Positions 47,105 through 58,441 of a stretch of DNA of 64,000 nt are shown one piece after another (position 1 is the stretch's first letter; the number at the start of each line of letters is the position of its first letter). The notes under the pieces are model-generated. The model saw only the letters and a list, made by a program, of their open reading frames with translations. It ran no database searches and was not told the DNA's origin. Position numbers and translations under genes: made by a program. Source of the stretch: Pectinophora gossypiella (taxonomy: Eukaryota; Arthropoda; Insecta; Lepidoptera; Gelechiidae); assembly GCF_024362695.1 (NCBI RefSeq), contig NC_065415.1, forward strand, positions 7,047,438-7,111,437, written 5' to 3'.

Positions 47105-47133
<29 letters not shown>
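47105..47133. repeat. (TA)n microsatellite
   Basis: It is a nearly pure TA run directly before the Helitron start. A TA run also follows the Helitron end (48822-48834), so the element split a TA tract. Confidence 0.9.
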
Positions 47134-47136
<3 letters not shown>

Positions 47137-47254
47137 TCTATACTATAATAAATCTATAGAGAGGTCAATTCTGTACATTAAATATATTTTCAAAATAACT
47201 ATCAGGGGGTGATTAGTGATCGATACTGATGCCAAAAATGCAATCAGTAAAATT

Positions 47255-47291
<37 letters not shown>

Positions 47292-48821
47292 ATGTTTCTT
47301 ATAGAAACAAAAACTACTGGACGGATTTTAATGAAACTTGGTACAATTATTCTTCATACTCCTGGGCAGGTAATAGTATACTTTTCATCACGCTACAATC
47401 AATAGGAGCAGAGTAGTGAAGGGAAATTTTGGGAAAACGGGAGAAGTTACTCTATTTTTTAAGCTTCCGTCGCGTGAGCAGCCTTAATGGTTAAAGTTAC
47501 ATAGAAATCATGTATGACGGAAATATCTTCTAAATATGTAATCTAAATATATAAAAGGAGAAACTGACTGACTGACATATCAAAGCACAGCCTAAACGGC
47601 TAAACGTAGGCACTTGAAATTTGGAAGAGACGTAGCTTAGGTACCGTAGAGGTGCACTAAGAAAGGAATTCCCGGAAATTCCACGGGAACGGGAATTAGC
47701 GGGAAAATCCTTTTGTATGAAAAATCTAAAACACTCAAATTAGACGTTTGAAATTTGGCATGCAGGTACCTTAGGTACCGTAGAGGTGCACTAAGAAAGA
47801 ACTTCTCGAAATTCCCACGGGAACGGGAATTAGCGGGAAAATTCTTTTGTATGGAAAATCTAAACCACTCAAGTTAGACGTTTGAAATTTGGCATGCAGG
47901 TACCTTAGGTACCGTAGAGGTGCACTAAGAAAGGAATTCCCGAAATTCCCACGGGAACGGGAATTAGCGGGAAAATCCTTTTGTATGAAAAATCTAAAAC
48001 ACTCAAATTAGACGTTTGAAATTTGGCATGCAGCTACCTTAGGTACCTTAGAGGTGCACTAAGAAAAGAATTCTCGAAATTCCCACGGGAACGGGAATTA
48101 GCGGGAAAATCCTTTTGTATGAAAAATCTAAACCACTCAAGTTAGACGTTTGAAATTTGACATGCAGGTACCTTAGTAAACTTAAAGCTTAGTTGCAACA
48201 AGATATTGCAAAATTCCTACGGGAACGGGTGTTAGCGGGAAAAAACATTTGTATAAAAAAATCTAATCTAATCTAAACTTCTAAATATATAAAAGGAGAA
48301 ACTGACTGACTGACATATCAACGCACGGACTAAACGGCTAAACGTAGGCACTTGAAATTTGGAAGAGACCGCGTAGCTTAGGTACCGTAAAGGTGCACTA
48401 AGAAAGGAATTCCCGGAAATCCCATGGGAACGGGAATTAGCGGGGAAATCCTTTTGTATGAAAAATCTAAACCACTCAAGTTAGACGTTTGAAATTTGGC
48501 ATGCAGGTACCTTAGTAAACTTAAAGCTTAGTTGCAACAAGGTATTGCAAAATTCCCACGGGAGTTAGCGGGAAAAAACATTTGTATGAAAAAATCTAAA
48601 CCGCGTAAGATACGAGTAGATGTTTTTAATCTAGCATGCATGCATACCTAAGTTTAGTTATGGCTGTATTTTGAAAAATGGGAGTTAGCGGGGAAAAAAT
48701 GTCGTATGAAAAAATCTAAACTGCATAAGTTAGATGCTTGAAATTTGACATACACTCCCACACACACAAAGATCTCTCTTTTATAACACGCTACGCGGAC
48801 GAAGTCGCGGGCAAAAGCTAG
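47134..48821 (+). mobile_element. non-autonomous Helitron, 1.69 kb
   Basis: The ends fit Helitron rules: A|TC at 47133-47135 and CTAG|T at 48818-48822, with no target duplication. A subterminal hairpin (cgcggacgaagtcgcg) lies about 10 bp before CTAG. It has a (gtct)n tract at about 47260-47290. Inside are two copies, about 750 bp apart, of a block with aaaaggagaaactgactgac, suggesting a nested or duplicated element. No Rep/helicase is encoded. Confidence 0.75.
47747..48290 (+). repeat. 134 bp minisatellite inside the Helitron
   Basis: tttgaaatttggcatgcagg begins units at 47747, 47881 and 48015, with a diverged unit at 48149, exactly 134 bp apart. Each intact unit includes acgggaacgggaattagcgg and a ggtaccttaggtacc motif. 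Further diverged copies continue to about 48720. Confidence 0.85.
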
Positions 48822-50715
48822 TATATATATATAAATTAGGGGTTACACGGTTCCCCTTTCTTGATTTAGAATACAGAAGATAACTCGGAACAAAACATTA
48901 TTTTAATACCTTACTGTAGACGATATTAAGTCTTTCCGTTTGGAGATCAAACGTAGTTTTTAGGTTGAAAACTATGAAAAGTTCCATATATAATTTCACC
49001 CCCTCTTTAAAGGGGTTTAGGGGCAGATTTCTAAAAACAGAATATACACGTTTTTTTGTTTGTCACAAATAATACGCGTACTTACCAATTTTTAGCTTTC
49101 TACCAAAATTGCGGAAATTGAGGAACGCTTCGTACTCTCATCTTAGGGAAATCACTTTCACGTTCACATTTCATCTCTTCAACTATAAAAATCACGTCAA
49201 TTCGTCGTTCCGTTTTTCTGTGAAAGACGGACAAACAAACAGACAGACACACTTTCCAATTATTCATATTAGAATGGATTATATTATTAAACTCTTTATT
49301 GTACACATTAATACAGTTAATAATGACAAAATTAAAAATAGGTGAAAAATATGGACTCATCTCTAAAAGATATCGCTTCCAGCCAACCCCGCATAGTGTG
49401 GGAGATCGATAAAAGTGAGACAGCACAAAGTGTAGAAATAATAGAAACGTATAATTATATATTATAAATACACATGGGCATACTGCAGTTTTCTTTTTGT
49501 GTCTATCCACGCAGAACCGAAAAGAATCTGACATTATCTAATGACACAATTATTATACTCAAATCTCAATCTAAGTCTCCCTTAAACAAGTAAAATGGAG
49601 ACAAATAGTCCTCCTTTTATCAAAGCCTGCGTAATGAATCCATTTGTTCTTAAAAATGTCTTTATTTTATAAAAACCGCCATCGAAAATGTTGCCATCTT
49701 TTGTGGCCAAGACATAATAATTTGTCACAATTTACCTCGGTTTTTATATTTTTCCGTGGCTGTATTTAGCAGGAAATGATTATGAATGGTGTCGTTTGAC
49801 AATATGAATGAAACCGCAAATATTTTGGTGAATACATTTGAGTATTACAAAAACGTGTCATGAAAATAGGTAATGTAACGCGTGTACAGGGTAAGAATAG
49901 AATATAACACGTTGAGTCACTTAAAACAGTGACCAATCCTAATTGCAAATGTATGTTTGTGTGTTGAGCATCGTGCTACTAAATGCTGTCTGATAAATAA
50001 TGGTGACTGAATAATTGACACACACATACATAAACTCACGCCTATTTCCCACCGGGGTAAGCTGAGACAATTAACAACAACAACAATTGTAAACAACAAT
50101 TCCAACAATATAATTGAAATTAGACTGTTAATGGAGTTACTAATTATCTTCAAAGACCAAAACATTTCAATAAACATAAAGACATGATTAGGATCAAATT
50201 ACAAGACACCATTCAAAATGCGTCAAATTTCGCAGTCATCCTGCGTTACGCGTAAGAAATTCTTTACAAGTAAGCTTTAAATAAATGTGCTGGTATTTTG
50301 TGTCATTGTTTATCATGTTGGCATAATAACGTTATTATATTATGTGGGGGATGAAGTGACTCGGTCACACCGAATGGTGGAGACGTGATCCGTATATTTA
50401 TGTGAATTTATCCTTTGTCGACTCTAGTTTTTGCTCAGATGTGACGCGTGCAGTCCTCTTCTCTCTAATTGAAAATGTATTTTCTGTTTGTTGACTGAGT
50501 ATTATGTGACTAGAGAACTATAAATGGTATAAGTACTTTAAAACTTTATGACTTAAGCAAGCGACTTTACAAAACTAAATAGGCACCTTTTGTTAACACA
50601 AAATGTATGTAATACTAATTTTGTATTTATTTATTTTGAGGAAGACTTACCTTCAACATTTCCTAAAATAATTAGCAGACCTTAACTAAAGGCTTTAACT
50701 AAATTATAGTTGTCA
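48822..50715. other. intergenic stretch with repeat scraps
   Basis: 49180-49275 contains a gacggacaaacaaacagacagacac tract (16-base core cggacaaacaaacaga) of the kind found near Helitron-like ends. 50022-50065 is an S3 start (cataaactcacgcctattt). The overlapping ORFs at 49100-49534 are repeat-derived or chance. Confidence 0.4.
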
Positions 50716-50968
50716 TTTCTATGTCTCGGGCCTATGGAGTCCCGGACTTTTAGGAAGGCGTGCGTGGGGCCGAAGCCAACACATAGAGGCCCCTTAAGAC
50801 AATTTAAACTAAATGTGGTGTGACACCAACCGGCGATTATCCCTGTTATTATTATTATTTGTATGTCGTTTCCATATCTCGGGCCTATGGTGTCCCGGAC
50901 TTTTAGGAAGGCGTGCGTGGGGCCGAAGCCAACATGTAGAGGCCCCTTAAGACAATTTAATCTAAATG
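50716..50968 (+). repeat. dispersed repeat G, tandem pair
   Basis: Two copies of about 100 bp begin ctcgggcctatgg at 50725 and 50878 (153 bp apart). Both contain acttttaggaaggcgtgcgt, gggccgaagccaac and gaggccccttaagaca. The gap holds an (att)n run. A third copy is inverted at 39071-39172. Confidence 0.8.
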
Positions 50969-51730
50969 TTATAAGCTATTTATTATTATTACAACTCTCA
51001 ACTTAACAGCACCTACCTCACTTGCCCTTTTATAGTCATAAAATAATAAAAAAGAAACTAAATCATAAACATTCAACATTGGGTTAGCTAAAACAACCGA
51101 GAACGTGCGATCTAGACGTATGGGGTATATAGGTAGGTAGGTGGGTAGGGTAGGGTATATTGCTCACGTTTCCCACAGATATGCCATATAATCTATTTTT
51201 CCGATAATAAGTACCTTCATTACATTACATTAAATACATACATACATTACAAATACGTACATTTATGAAACAAAAAAAAGAGAAGGTGCAGGTCGTGTCG
51301 TTTCGGAAGGTGAAGGTTTTAGCGGGAAGAAGAGAGGAATGGCGATTACTCCACCGACAAGAGAGCTTAAATAGAGAGAGAGAGAAGTACCTTCGCCAAG
51401 TAGTAGTAGTTACAGGTGCTTTAGCTGTGGGATTAACATAATGGTGATATATTAACATTATGTACTATCATGTATGTATTGTAGTGTATGCTTGTACACG
51501 CTATCTGCCCTCTCCTCGTTAATATTTCACTCTCACAGGCCTACTGGAAGAAATTGTCTCTCCCCATGTTGTCATATTGTGTTACTGTGTTATCCTGTAT
51601 ACAATAAATTATTGAATAAATAAATATATGGTGGCACTGCCATTCACAATCAATACTGATCATAGTAAGTAGAATATGAGGATCGTAGCAAGTATTATTC
51701 CGTGGTCTCCATCTATACCAACAGGAAATC

Positions 51731-52053
51731 GGCCTCAGTGGTCCAGTGGTTTGAGCGTTGGGCTCACGATCCGGAGGTTCCAAGTTCAAATCCCGGTGGG
51801 GACACATTACGAAAATCACCTTGTGATCCCTAGTTTGGTTAATGACTTTACAGGCTGATCATCTGATTGTCCGAAAGAACGATGATCCGTGCTTCTGAAG
51901 GCACGTTAAGCCGTTGATCCCCGTTACTACTTACTGATGTAAGTTAGCAGTCGTTTATGAGCCATGTCAGGGGCCTTTGGCGGCTCGGTAGTAACCCTGT
52001 CACCAGGGTTGATGGGGTTGGTAACTCACCTTACAACCCACTCGATAGAAGAA
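51731..52053 (+). repeat. SINE S1, full-length copy
   Basis: The head ggcctcagtggtccagtggt has a B-box-like aagttcaaatccc. The full body, ccctgtcaccagggttg hairpin and cgatagaagaagaag tail are present. A detached tail fragment lies at 52150-52218. Confidence 0.85.
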
Positions 52054-52149
52054 GAAGACCAAAAGATTTCTTTCCCCAACAAAACTCGACGCAATTAGAT
52101 TGTATTGTTTAGCAAACCCGCCTAGACGATTGTTTGTGCGACGGAAACG

Positions 52150-52218
52150 TGGTAACAACCCTGACACCAGGGTTGATGGGGTTGGTAATCCACCTCACGA
52201 CACGATAGAAGAAGAACA
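52150..52218 (+). repeat. SINE S1, tail scrap
   Basis: It contains only the ccctgacaccagggttgatg hairpin and cacgatagaagaagaac tail. Confidence 0.7.
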
Positions 52219-52709
52219 GGAAATAAGCGTGATCTAACCTTGAAAGTTTCTGGGGTGACTACTTAGCCGCCAAAGGCGTACGGGAGTCTATACATATGTA
52301 TGTATGTATATAAGTATGTAAGATCTATTCAGGCTGATAAAGTCTAATCTTGCCTACGAGCAGGGTTAGATTGAGCCGGTAAGCAGGCTGAAAGTGATAT
52401 ATTTCGCAGGCCTTTGAGCTTCAGGCAAAGCGAAATAGCTATATTTCCTCAGATAACTTTATACCTTATGGGAAGCTTTTAGGATCACGGTAGGCAAAAA
52501 TTTTGTTTACGTTTTGAATTCCGTATGCAAATAGGTGTCAGTGTAATATTTTGATTAAATATATTCTCACAGACATACAACTATTTTGTTACGAATAAAT
52601 AAATAGAATAAACAATATTAGTTAATTAATAAACAACAACAAATTCAATAATCTACACCAAGTTTTCATATGGCCGTGTTCTCATGAATGAACGCAACGT
52701 TTTGACAAC
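52219..52709. other. AT-rich spacer with gtat microsatellite
   Basis: Apart from a short gtatgtatgtat run near 52300, nothing is recognised between the S1 scrap and the S1b SINE. Confidence 0.4.
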
Positions 52710-52998
52710 GGCCTCTGTGGTCCAGTGGTTAGAGCGTTAAGCTCACGATCCGGAGGTCCGGGTTCGATTCCCAATGGGGACGTTGTCGAAATCACTTTGT
52801 GAGACTGTCTTTTGTTTGGTAAAGACTTTGCAGGCTTGAATCACCTGATCGTCCGAAAAAGTAAGATGATTCCGTACTTTGGAGAGCACGTTAAGCCGTT
52901 GGTCCCGGCTATTGGCCGTAAAAACACCTCCACTAACCCGCAGTGGAGCAGCATGTTGGAGTATGCTCCATATCCTGTTTGCCTGTGCCCAGCAGTGG
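52710..52998 (+). repeat. SINE S1b, full copy with hybrid structure
   Basis: The head ggcctctgtggtccagtggt with B box gggttcgattccc and the first body segment are S1-like. After cgttaagccgttggtcccgg it switches to the S1b tail (ctattggccgtaaaaacacc ... gtgcccagcagtggg). It ends 13 bp before the first CTAG of the big array. Confidence 0.8.
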
Positions 52999-53011
52999 GT
53001 ATATTATTATA

Positions 53012-54328
53012 CTAGATGTCGCGTGGTTCGCTCGCAGCAAGCTGCTCGCGTGTCTTGTTTTCCCGCCATTTTTTTACCGCGATAGAATTTGACCAAGACT
53101 TGAATAGGTCTCGTGAAATCAAAAAAGTTCTAGGTGCTATAGTTTTGCCAGGCCGTAGAGTGACCCCTGATGCGGAGCAGTTTTCCAAGATGACGTTCCG
53201 ATCACACCCCAATACATTATTTTTACCTCGTGAGACATTTTCTGGAAAAACAAAAATTTGTATGGCGGCCATCTTGTTTTTCGGCCATTTTGTTTTTTTT
53301 CACTGGCGATAAAATTTGACCAAGACTTTAATAGGCTTCGTGAAAACAAAAAAGTTCCAGGTGCGATAGTTTCGCCAGGCTGTAGGGTGTCTCCCTGATG
53401 CGGAGCAGCTTTCGAAGATCGAAAAGTATTTCCATACTCAACATGATGTTTCGATCATATTCCTCATACATCATTTTTACCCCCGAGGCATTTTCGGGAA
53501 AAACGAAAATTTCGTATGGCGGCCATCTTGTTTTTCCGCCATTTTGGTTTTTTTTCACCGGGGATTGAATTTGACCAAGATTTAAATAGGTTTCGTGAAA
53601 AAAATATTGCTCTAGGTTTTATAGTTTTGCCAGGCCGTAGGGTGTCTCCCTGATGCGGAGCAGTTTTTCAAGATCGAGCAGTACTGAAATACTCAACATG
53701 ACGATCCGATCACATCCCTATACATCATTTTTACCCTCGAGGCATTTTCAGGAAAAACGAAAATTTTGTATGGCGGCCATCTTGTTTTTCCGCCATTATG
53801 TTTTTTTTTCACCAGGGATTGGATTTGACCGAGATTTAAATATGTTTCGCGAAAGAAAAATTGCTCCAGGTTTTATAGTTTTGCCAGGCCGTAGGGTGTC
53901 TCCCTGATGCGGAGCAGATTTTGAAGAAAGAGAAGTGTTTTCATACTCCACAAGACGTTCCGATTACATCTCCATACACAGTTTTTACTCCCGATGCATT
54001 TTCTGAAAAAACAAAATTTTGTATGGCGGCCATCTTGTTTTTCCGCCATTTTGATTTTTTTTCACCGGCCATAGGATTTGACTAAGAATTAAATAGGTTT
54101 TGTGAAAAAAGAATCGATCCAGGTGCGATAGTTTTGCCAGGCCGTAGGGTGTCTCCCTGATGCGGAGCAGTTTTCCAAGATCTGGAAGTTTTCCCATACT
54201 CATCGGAAGATTTTGATCACATCCCCTATACACCATTTTTACCCCCCGACACTCCTTCTGGGAGAACAACTCTGTCAGTGAGTGAGTCAGTCAGTCAATA
54301 CATGGGTTTGTAGCTATATATAATATAA
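53012..54328 (-). repeat. array unit A, 5 monomers
   Basis: The 1317 bp unit is defined by consecutive CTAG-head motifs. cctgatgcgg marks monomers at 53166, 53394, 53649, 53903 and 54156. The first spacing is 228 bp and the others are 253-255 bp. Confidence 0.85.
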
Positions 54329-55398
54329 CTAGATGTCGCGTGGTTCGCTCGCAGCAAGCTGCTCGCGTGTCTTGATTTCCCGCCATTTTTTTACCGCGAT
54401 AGAATTTGACCAAGACTTGAATAGGTCTCGTGAAATCAAAAAAGTTCTAGGTGCTATAGTTTTTCCAGGCCGTAGGGTGTCTCCCTGATGCGGAGCAGTT
54501 TTCCAAGATGACGTTCCGATCACACCCCTATACATCATTTTTACACCCGAGACATTTTCTGGAAAAACAAAAATTTGTATGGCGGCCATCTTGTTTTTCG
54601 GCCATTTTGTTTTTTTTTCACTGGCGATAAAATTTGACCAAGACTTTAATAGGCTTCGTGAAAACAAAAAAGTTCCATGTGCGATAGTTTCGCCAGGCTG
54701 TAGGGTGTCTCCCTGATGCGGAGCAGCTTTCGAAGATCGAAAAGTATTTCCATACTCAACATGATGTTTCGATCACATTCCTCATACATCATTTTTACCC
54801 CCGAGGCATTTTCGGGAAAAACGAAAATTTTGTATGGCGGCCATCTTGTTTTTCCGCCATTTTGGTTTTTTTTTCAGCAGGGATTGGATTTGACCAAGAT
54901 TTAAATATGTTTCGCGAAAGAAAAATTGCTCCAGGTTTTATAGTTTTGCCAGGCCGTAGGGTGTCTCCCTGATGCGGAGCAGTTTTTCAAGATCTAACAG
55001 TTTTTCCATACTCAGCTTGACGTTTCGATCACACCTCTCATACATCATTTTTACCTCCGAGACATTTTCTGGAAAAACGAAATTTTGTATGGCGGCCATC
55101 TTTTTTTTCCGCCATTTTGATTTTTTTTCACCGACAATACAATTTGACCAAGATTTAAATAGGTTTTGTGAAAAAAGAATCTTTCTAGGTGCGATAGTTT
55201 TGCCAGGCCGTAGGGTGTCTACCTGATGCGGAGCAGTTTTCCAAGATCTGGAAGTTTTCCCATACTCACCGAGAGGTCCCGATCACACCCCCCATACATC
55301 ATTTTCACCCCCCGACGCTCCTTCTGGGAGAACAATTATGTCAGTGAGTGAGTGAGTGAGTGAGTCAGTCAGTGGGTTTGCAGCTATATATAATATAA
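54329..55398 (-). repeat. array unit B, 4 monomers
   Basis: The 1070 bp unit has monomers at 54484, 54712, 54968 and 55222, again with 228 bp first and about 255 bp after. It is the shortest unit. Confidence 0.85.
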
Positions 55399-58300
55399 CT
55401 AGATGTCGCGTGGTTCGCTCGCAGCAAGCTGCTCGCGTGTCTTGTTTTCCCGCCATTGTTTTACCGCGATAGAATTTGACCAAGACTTAAATAGGTCTCG
55501 TGAACTCAAAAATGTTCCAGGTGCGATAGTTTTGCCCGGCCGTAGGGTGTCTCCCTGATGCGGAGCAGATTTCCAAGATGACGTTCCGATCACACCCCAA
55601 TACATCATTTTTACCTCTGAGACATTTTCTGGAAAAACAAAAATTTGTATGGCGGCCATCTTGTTTTTCGGCCATTTTGTTTTTTTTTCACTGGCGATAA
55701 AATTTGACGAAGACTTTAATAGGCTTCGTGAAAACAAAAAAGTTCCAGGTGCGATAGTTTCGCCAGGCTGTAGGGTGTCTCCCTGATGCGGAGCAGCTTT
55801 TGAAGATCGAAAAGTATTTCCATACTCAACATGATGTTTCGATCACATTCCTCATACATCATTATTACCCCCGAGGCATTTTCGGGTAAAACGAAAATTT
55901 TGTATGGCGGCCATCTTGTTTTACCGCCATTTTGGTTTTTTTTCAGCGGGCATTGGATTTGACTAAGATTTAAATATGTTTCGCGAATGAAAAATTGCTC
56001 TAGGTTTTATAGTTTTGCCAGACCGTAGGGTGTCTCCCTGATGCGGAGCAGATTTGAAGATAGAGAAGTGTCTTCATACTCAACAAGACACTCCGATTAC
56101 ACTCCCATACATATTTTTTACCCCTCAGGCATTTTCGGGAAAAACAAAATTTTGTATGGCGGCCATCTTGTTTTTCCGCCATTTTGGTTTTTTTTCAGCG
56201 GCGATAAAATTTGACTAAGATTCAAATAGATTTCGTGAAAACGAAAAAGTTCCAGACGCGATAGTTTTGCCAGGCCGTAGGGTGTCTCCCTGATGGGGAG
56301 CAGATTTCAAAGATCGAGAAGTACTTCCATACTCAACATGACGTTTCGATCACATCCCTGCACATCATTTTTACTCCCGAGGCATTTTCAGGAAAAACGA
56401 AAAATTTGTATGGCGGCCATCTTGATTTTCCGCCATTTTGATTTTTTTTCACCGGCAATTGAATTTGACCAAGATTTAATTAGGTCCTGTGAAAAAATAA
56501 TCGTTCCAGGTGCGATAGTTTTGCCAGGCCGTAGGGTGTCTCCCTGATGCGGAGCAGTTTCTGAAGATCAAGAAGTATTTCCATACTCAACAAGACGTTC
56601 CGATTACAACCCCATACACAGTTTTTACCAACGAGACATTTTCTGGAAAAATAAAATTTTGTATGGCGGCCATCTTGTTTTTCCGCCATTTTGATTTTTT
56701 TTCACCCACAATAGAATTTGACCAAGATTTAAATAGGTTTTGTGGAAAAAAAATTGATCCAGGTATAATAGTTGCGCCAGACCGTAGGGTGTCTCCCTGA
56801 TGCGGAGCAGTTGTCCAAGATGACGTTCCGATAACACACCTATACATCGTTTTTACACCCGAGACATTTTCTGGACAAACAAAAATTTGTATGGCGGCCA
56901 TCTTGTTTTTTTCGGCCATTTTGTTTTTTTTTTTTTCACCGTCGATAAAATTTGACCAAGAATTTTAGGTTTGGTGAAAAAAGAATCGTTCCAGGAGCGA
57001 TAGTTTTCCCAGGCCGTAGGGTGCCGCCCTGATGCGGATCAGTTTTTGAAGGTCGGGAAGTATTTCCATACTCAATATGACATTTTGATCTCATCCCTCT
57101 TACATCATATTCACCCCGAGGCATTTTCGAGAAAAACGAAAATTTTGTATGGCGGCCATCTTGTTTTTCAGCCATTTTGTTTTTTTTTCACTGGCGATAA
57201 AATTTGACCAAGACTTTAATAGATCTCGTGAAATCAAAAAAGTTCTATGTGCTATAGTTTTGCCAGGCCGTAGGGTGACCCCTGATGCGGAGCAGTTTTC
57301 CAAGATGACGTTCCGGTCACACCCCAATACATCAATTTTACCTCTGAGACATTTTCTGGAAAAACAAAAATGTGTATGGCGGCCATCTTGTTTTTCGGCC
57401 ATTTTGTTTTTTTTTTTTCACTGGCGATAAAATTTGACCAAGACTTTAATAGGCTTCGTGAAAACAAAAAAGTTCCAGGTGCGATAGTTTCGCTAGGCTG
57501 TAGGGTGTCTCCCTGATGCGGAGTAGCTTTCGAAGATCGAAAAGCATTTCCATCCTCAACATGATGTTTCGATCACATTCCTCATACATCATTTTTACTC
57601 CCGAGGCATTTTCGGGAAAAACGAAAATTTTGTATGGCGGCCATCTTTTTTTTCCGCCATTTTGGTTTTTTTTCACCGGGGATTGGATTTGACCAAGATT
57701 TAAATATGTTTCGCGAAAGAAAATTGCTCTAGGTTTTATAGTTTTGCCAGGCCGTAGGGTGTCTCCCTGATGCGGAGCAGTTTTTCAAGATCGAGCAGTA
57801 TTGAAATACTCAACATGACGATCCGATCACATCCCTATACATCATTTTTACCCTCGAGGCATTTTCAGGAAAAACGAAAATTTTGTATGGCGGCCATCTT
57901 GTTTTTCCGCCATTTTGGTTTTTTTTCACCGGGGATTGGATTTGACCAAGATTTAAATATGTTTCGCGAAAGAAAAATTGCTCCAGGTTTTATAGTTTTG
58001 CCAGGCCGTAGGGTGTCTCCCTGATGCGGAGCAGTTTTTCAAGATCAAGAAAAATTTCCATAGTCAACGGGATGTTCCGATTACAACCCCATACACAGTT
58101 TTTACCAACGAGACATTTTCTGGGAAAACAAATTTTTGTATGGCGGCCATCTTGTTTTTCCGCCATTTTGATTTTTTTTCACCCACAATAGAATTTGACC
58201 AAGATTTAAGAAGGTTTTGTGAAAAAAGAATCTTTCTATGTGCGATAGTTTTGCCAGGCCGTAGGGTGTCTCCCTGATGCGGAGCAGTTTTCCAAGATCT

Positions 58301-58441
58301 GGAAGTTTTCCCATACTCACCGGGAGGTCCCGATCACTTTTCTCATACATTATTTTTACCCCCCGACGCTCCTTCTGGGAGAACAATTATGTCAGTGAGT
58401 GAGTCAGTCAGTCAGTGGGTTTGTAGCTTTATATAATATAA
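55399..58441 (-). repeat. array unit C, 12 monomers
   Basis: The 3043 bp unit has monomer marks from 55554 to 58273. Besides the first spacing, two more are short (232 bp at 56796-57028 and 231 bp at 57281-57512), showing that head-type monomers have been copied into the interior. Confidence 0.85.
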
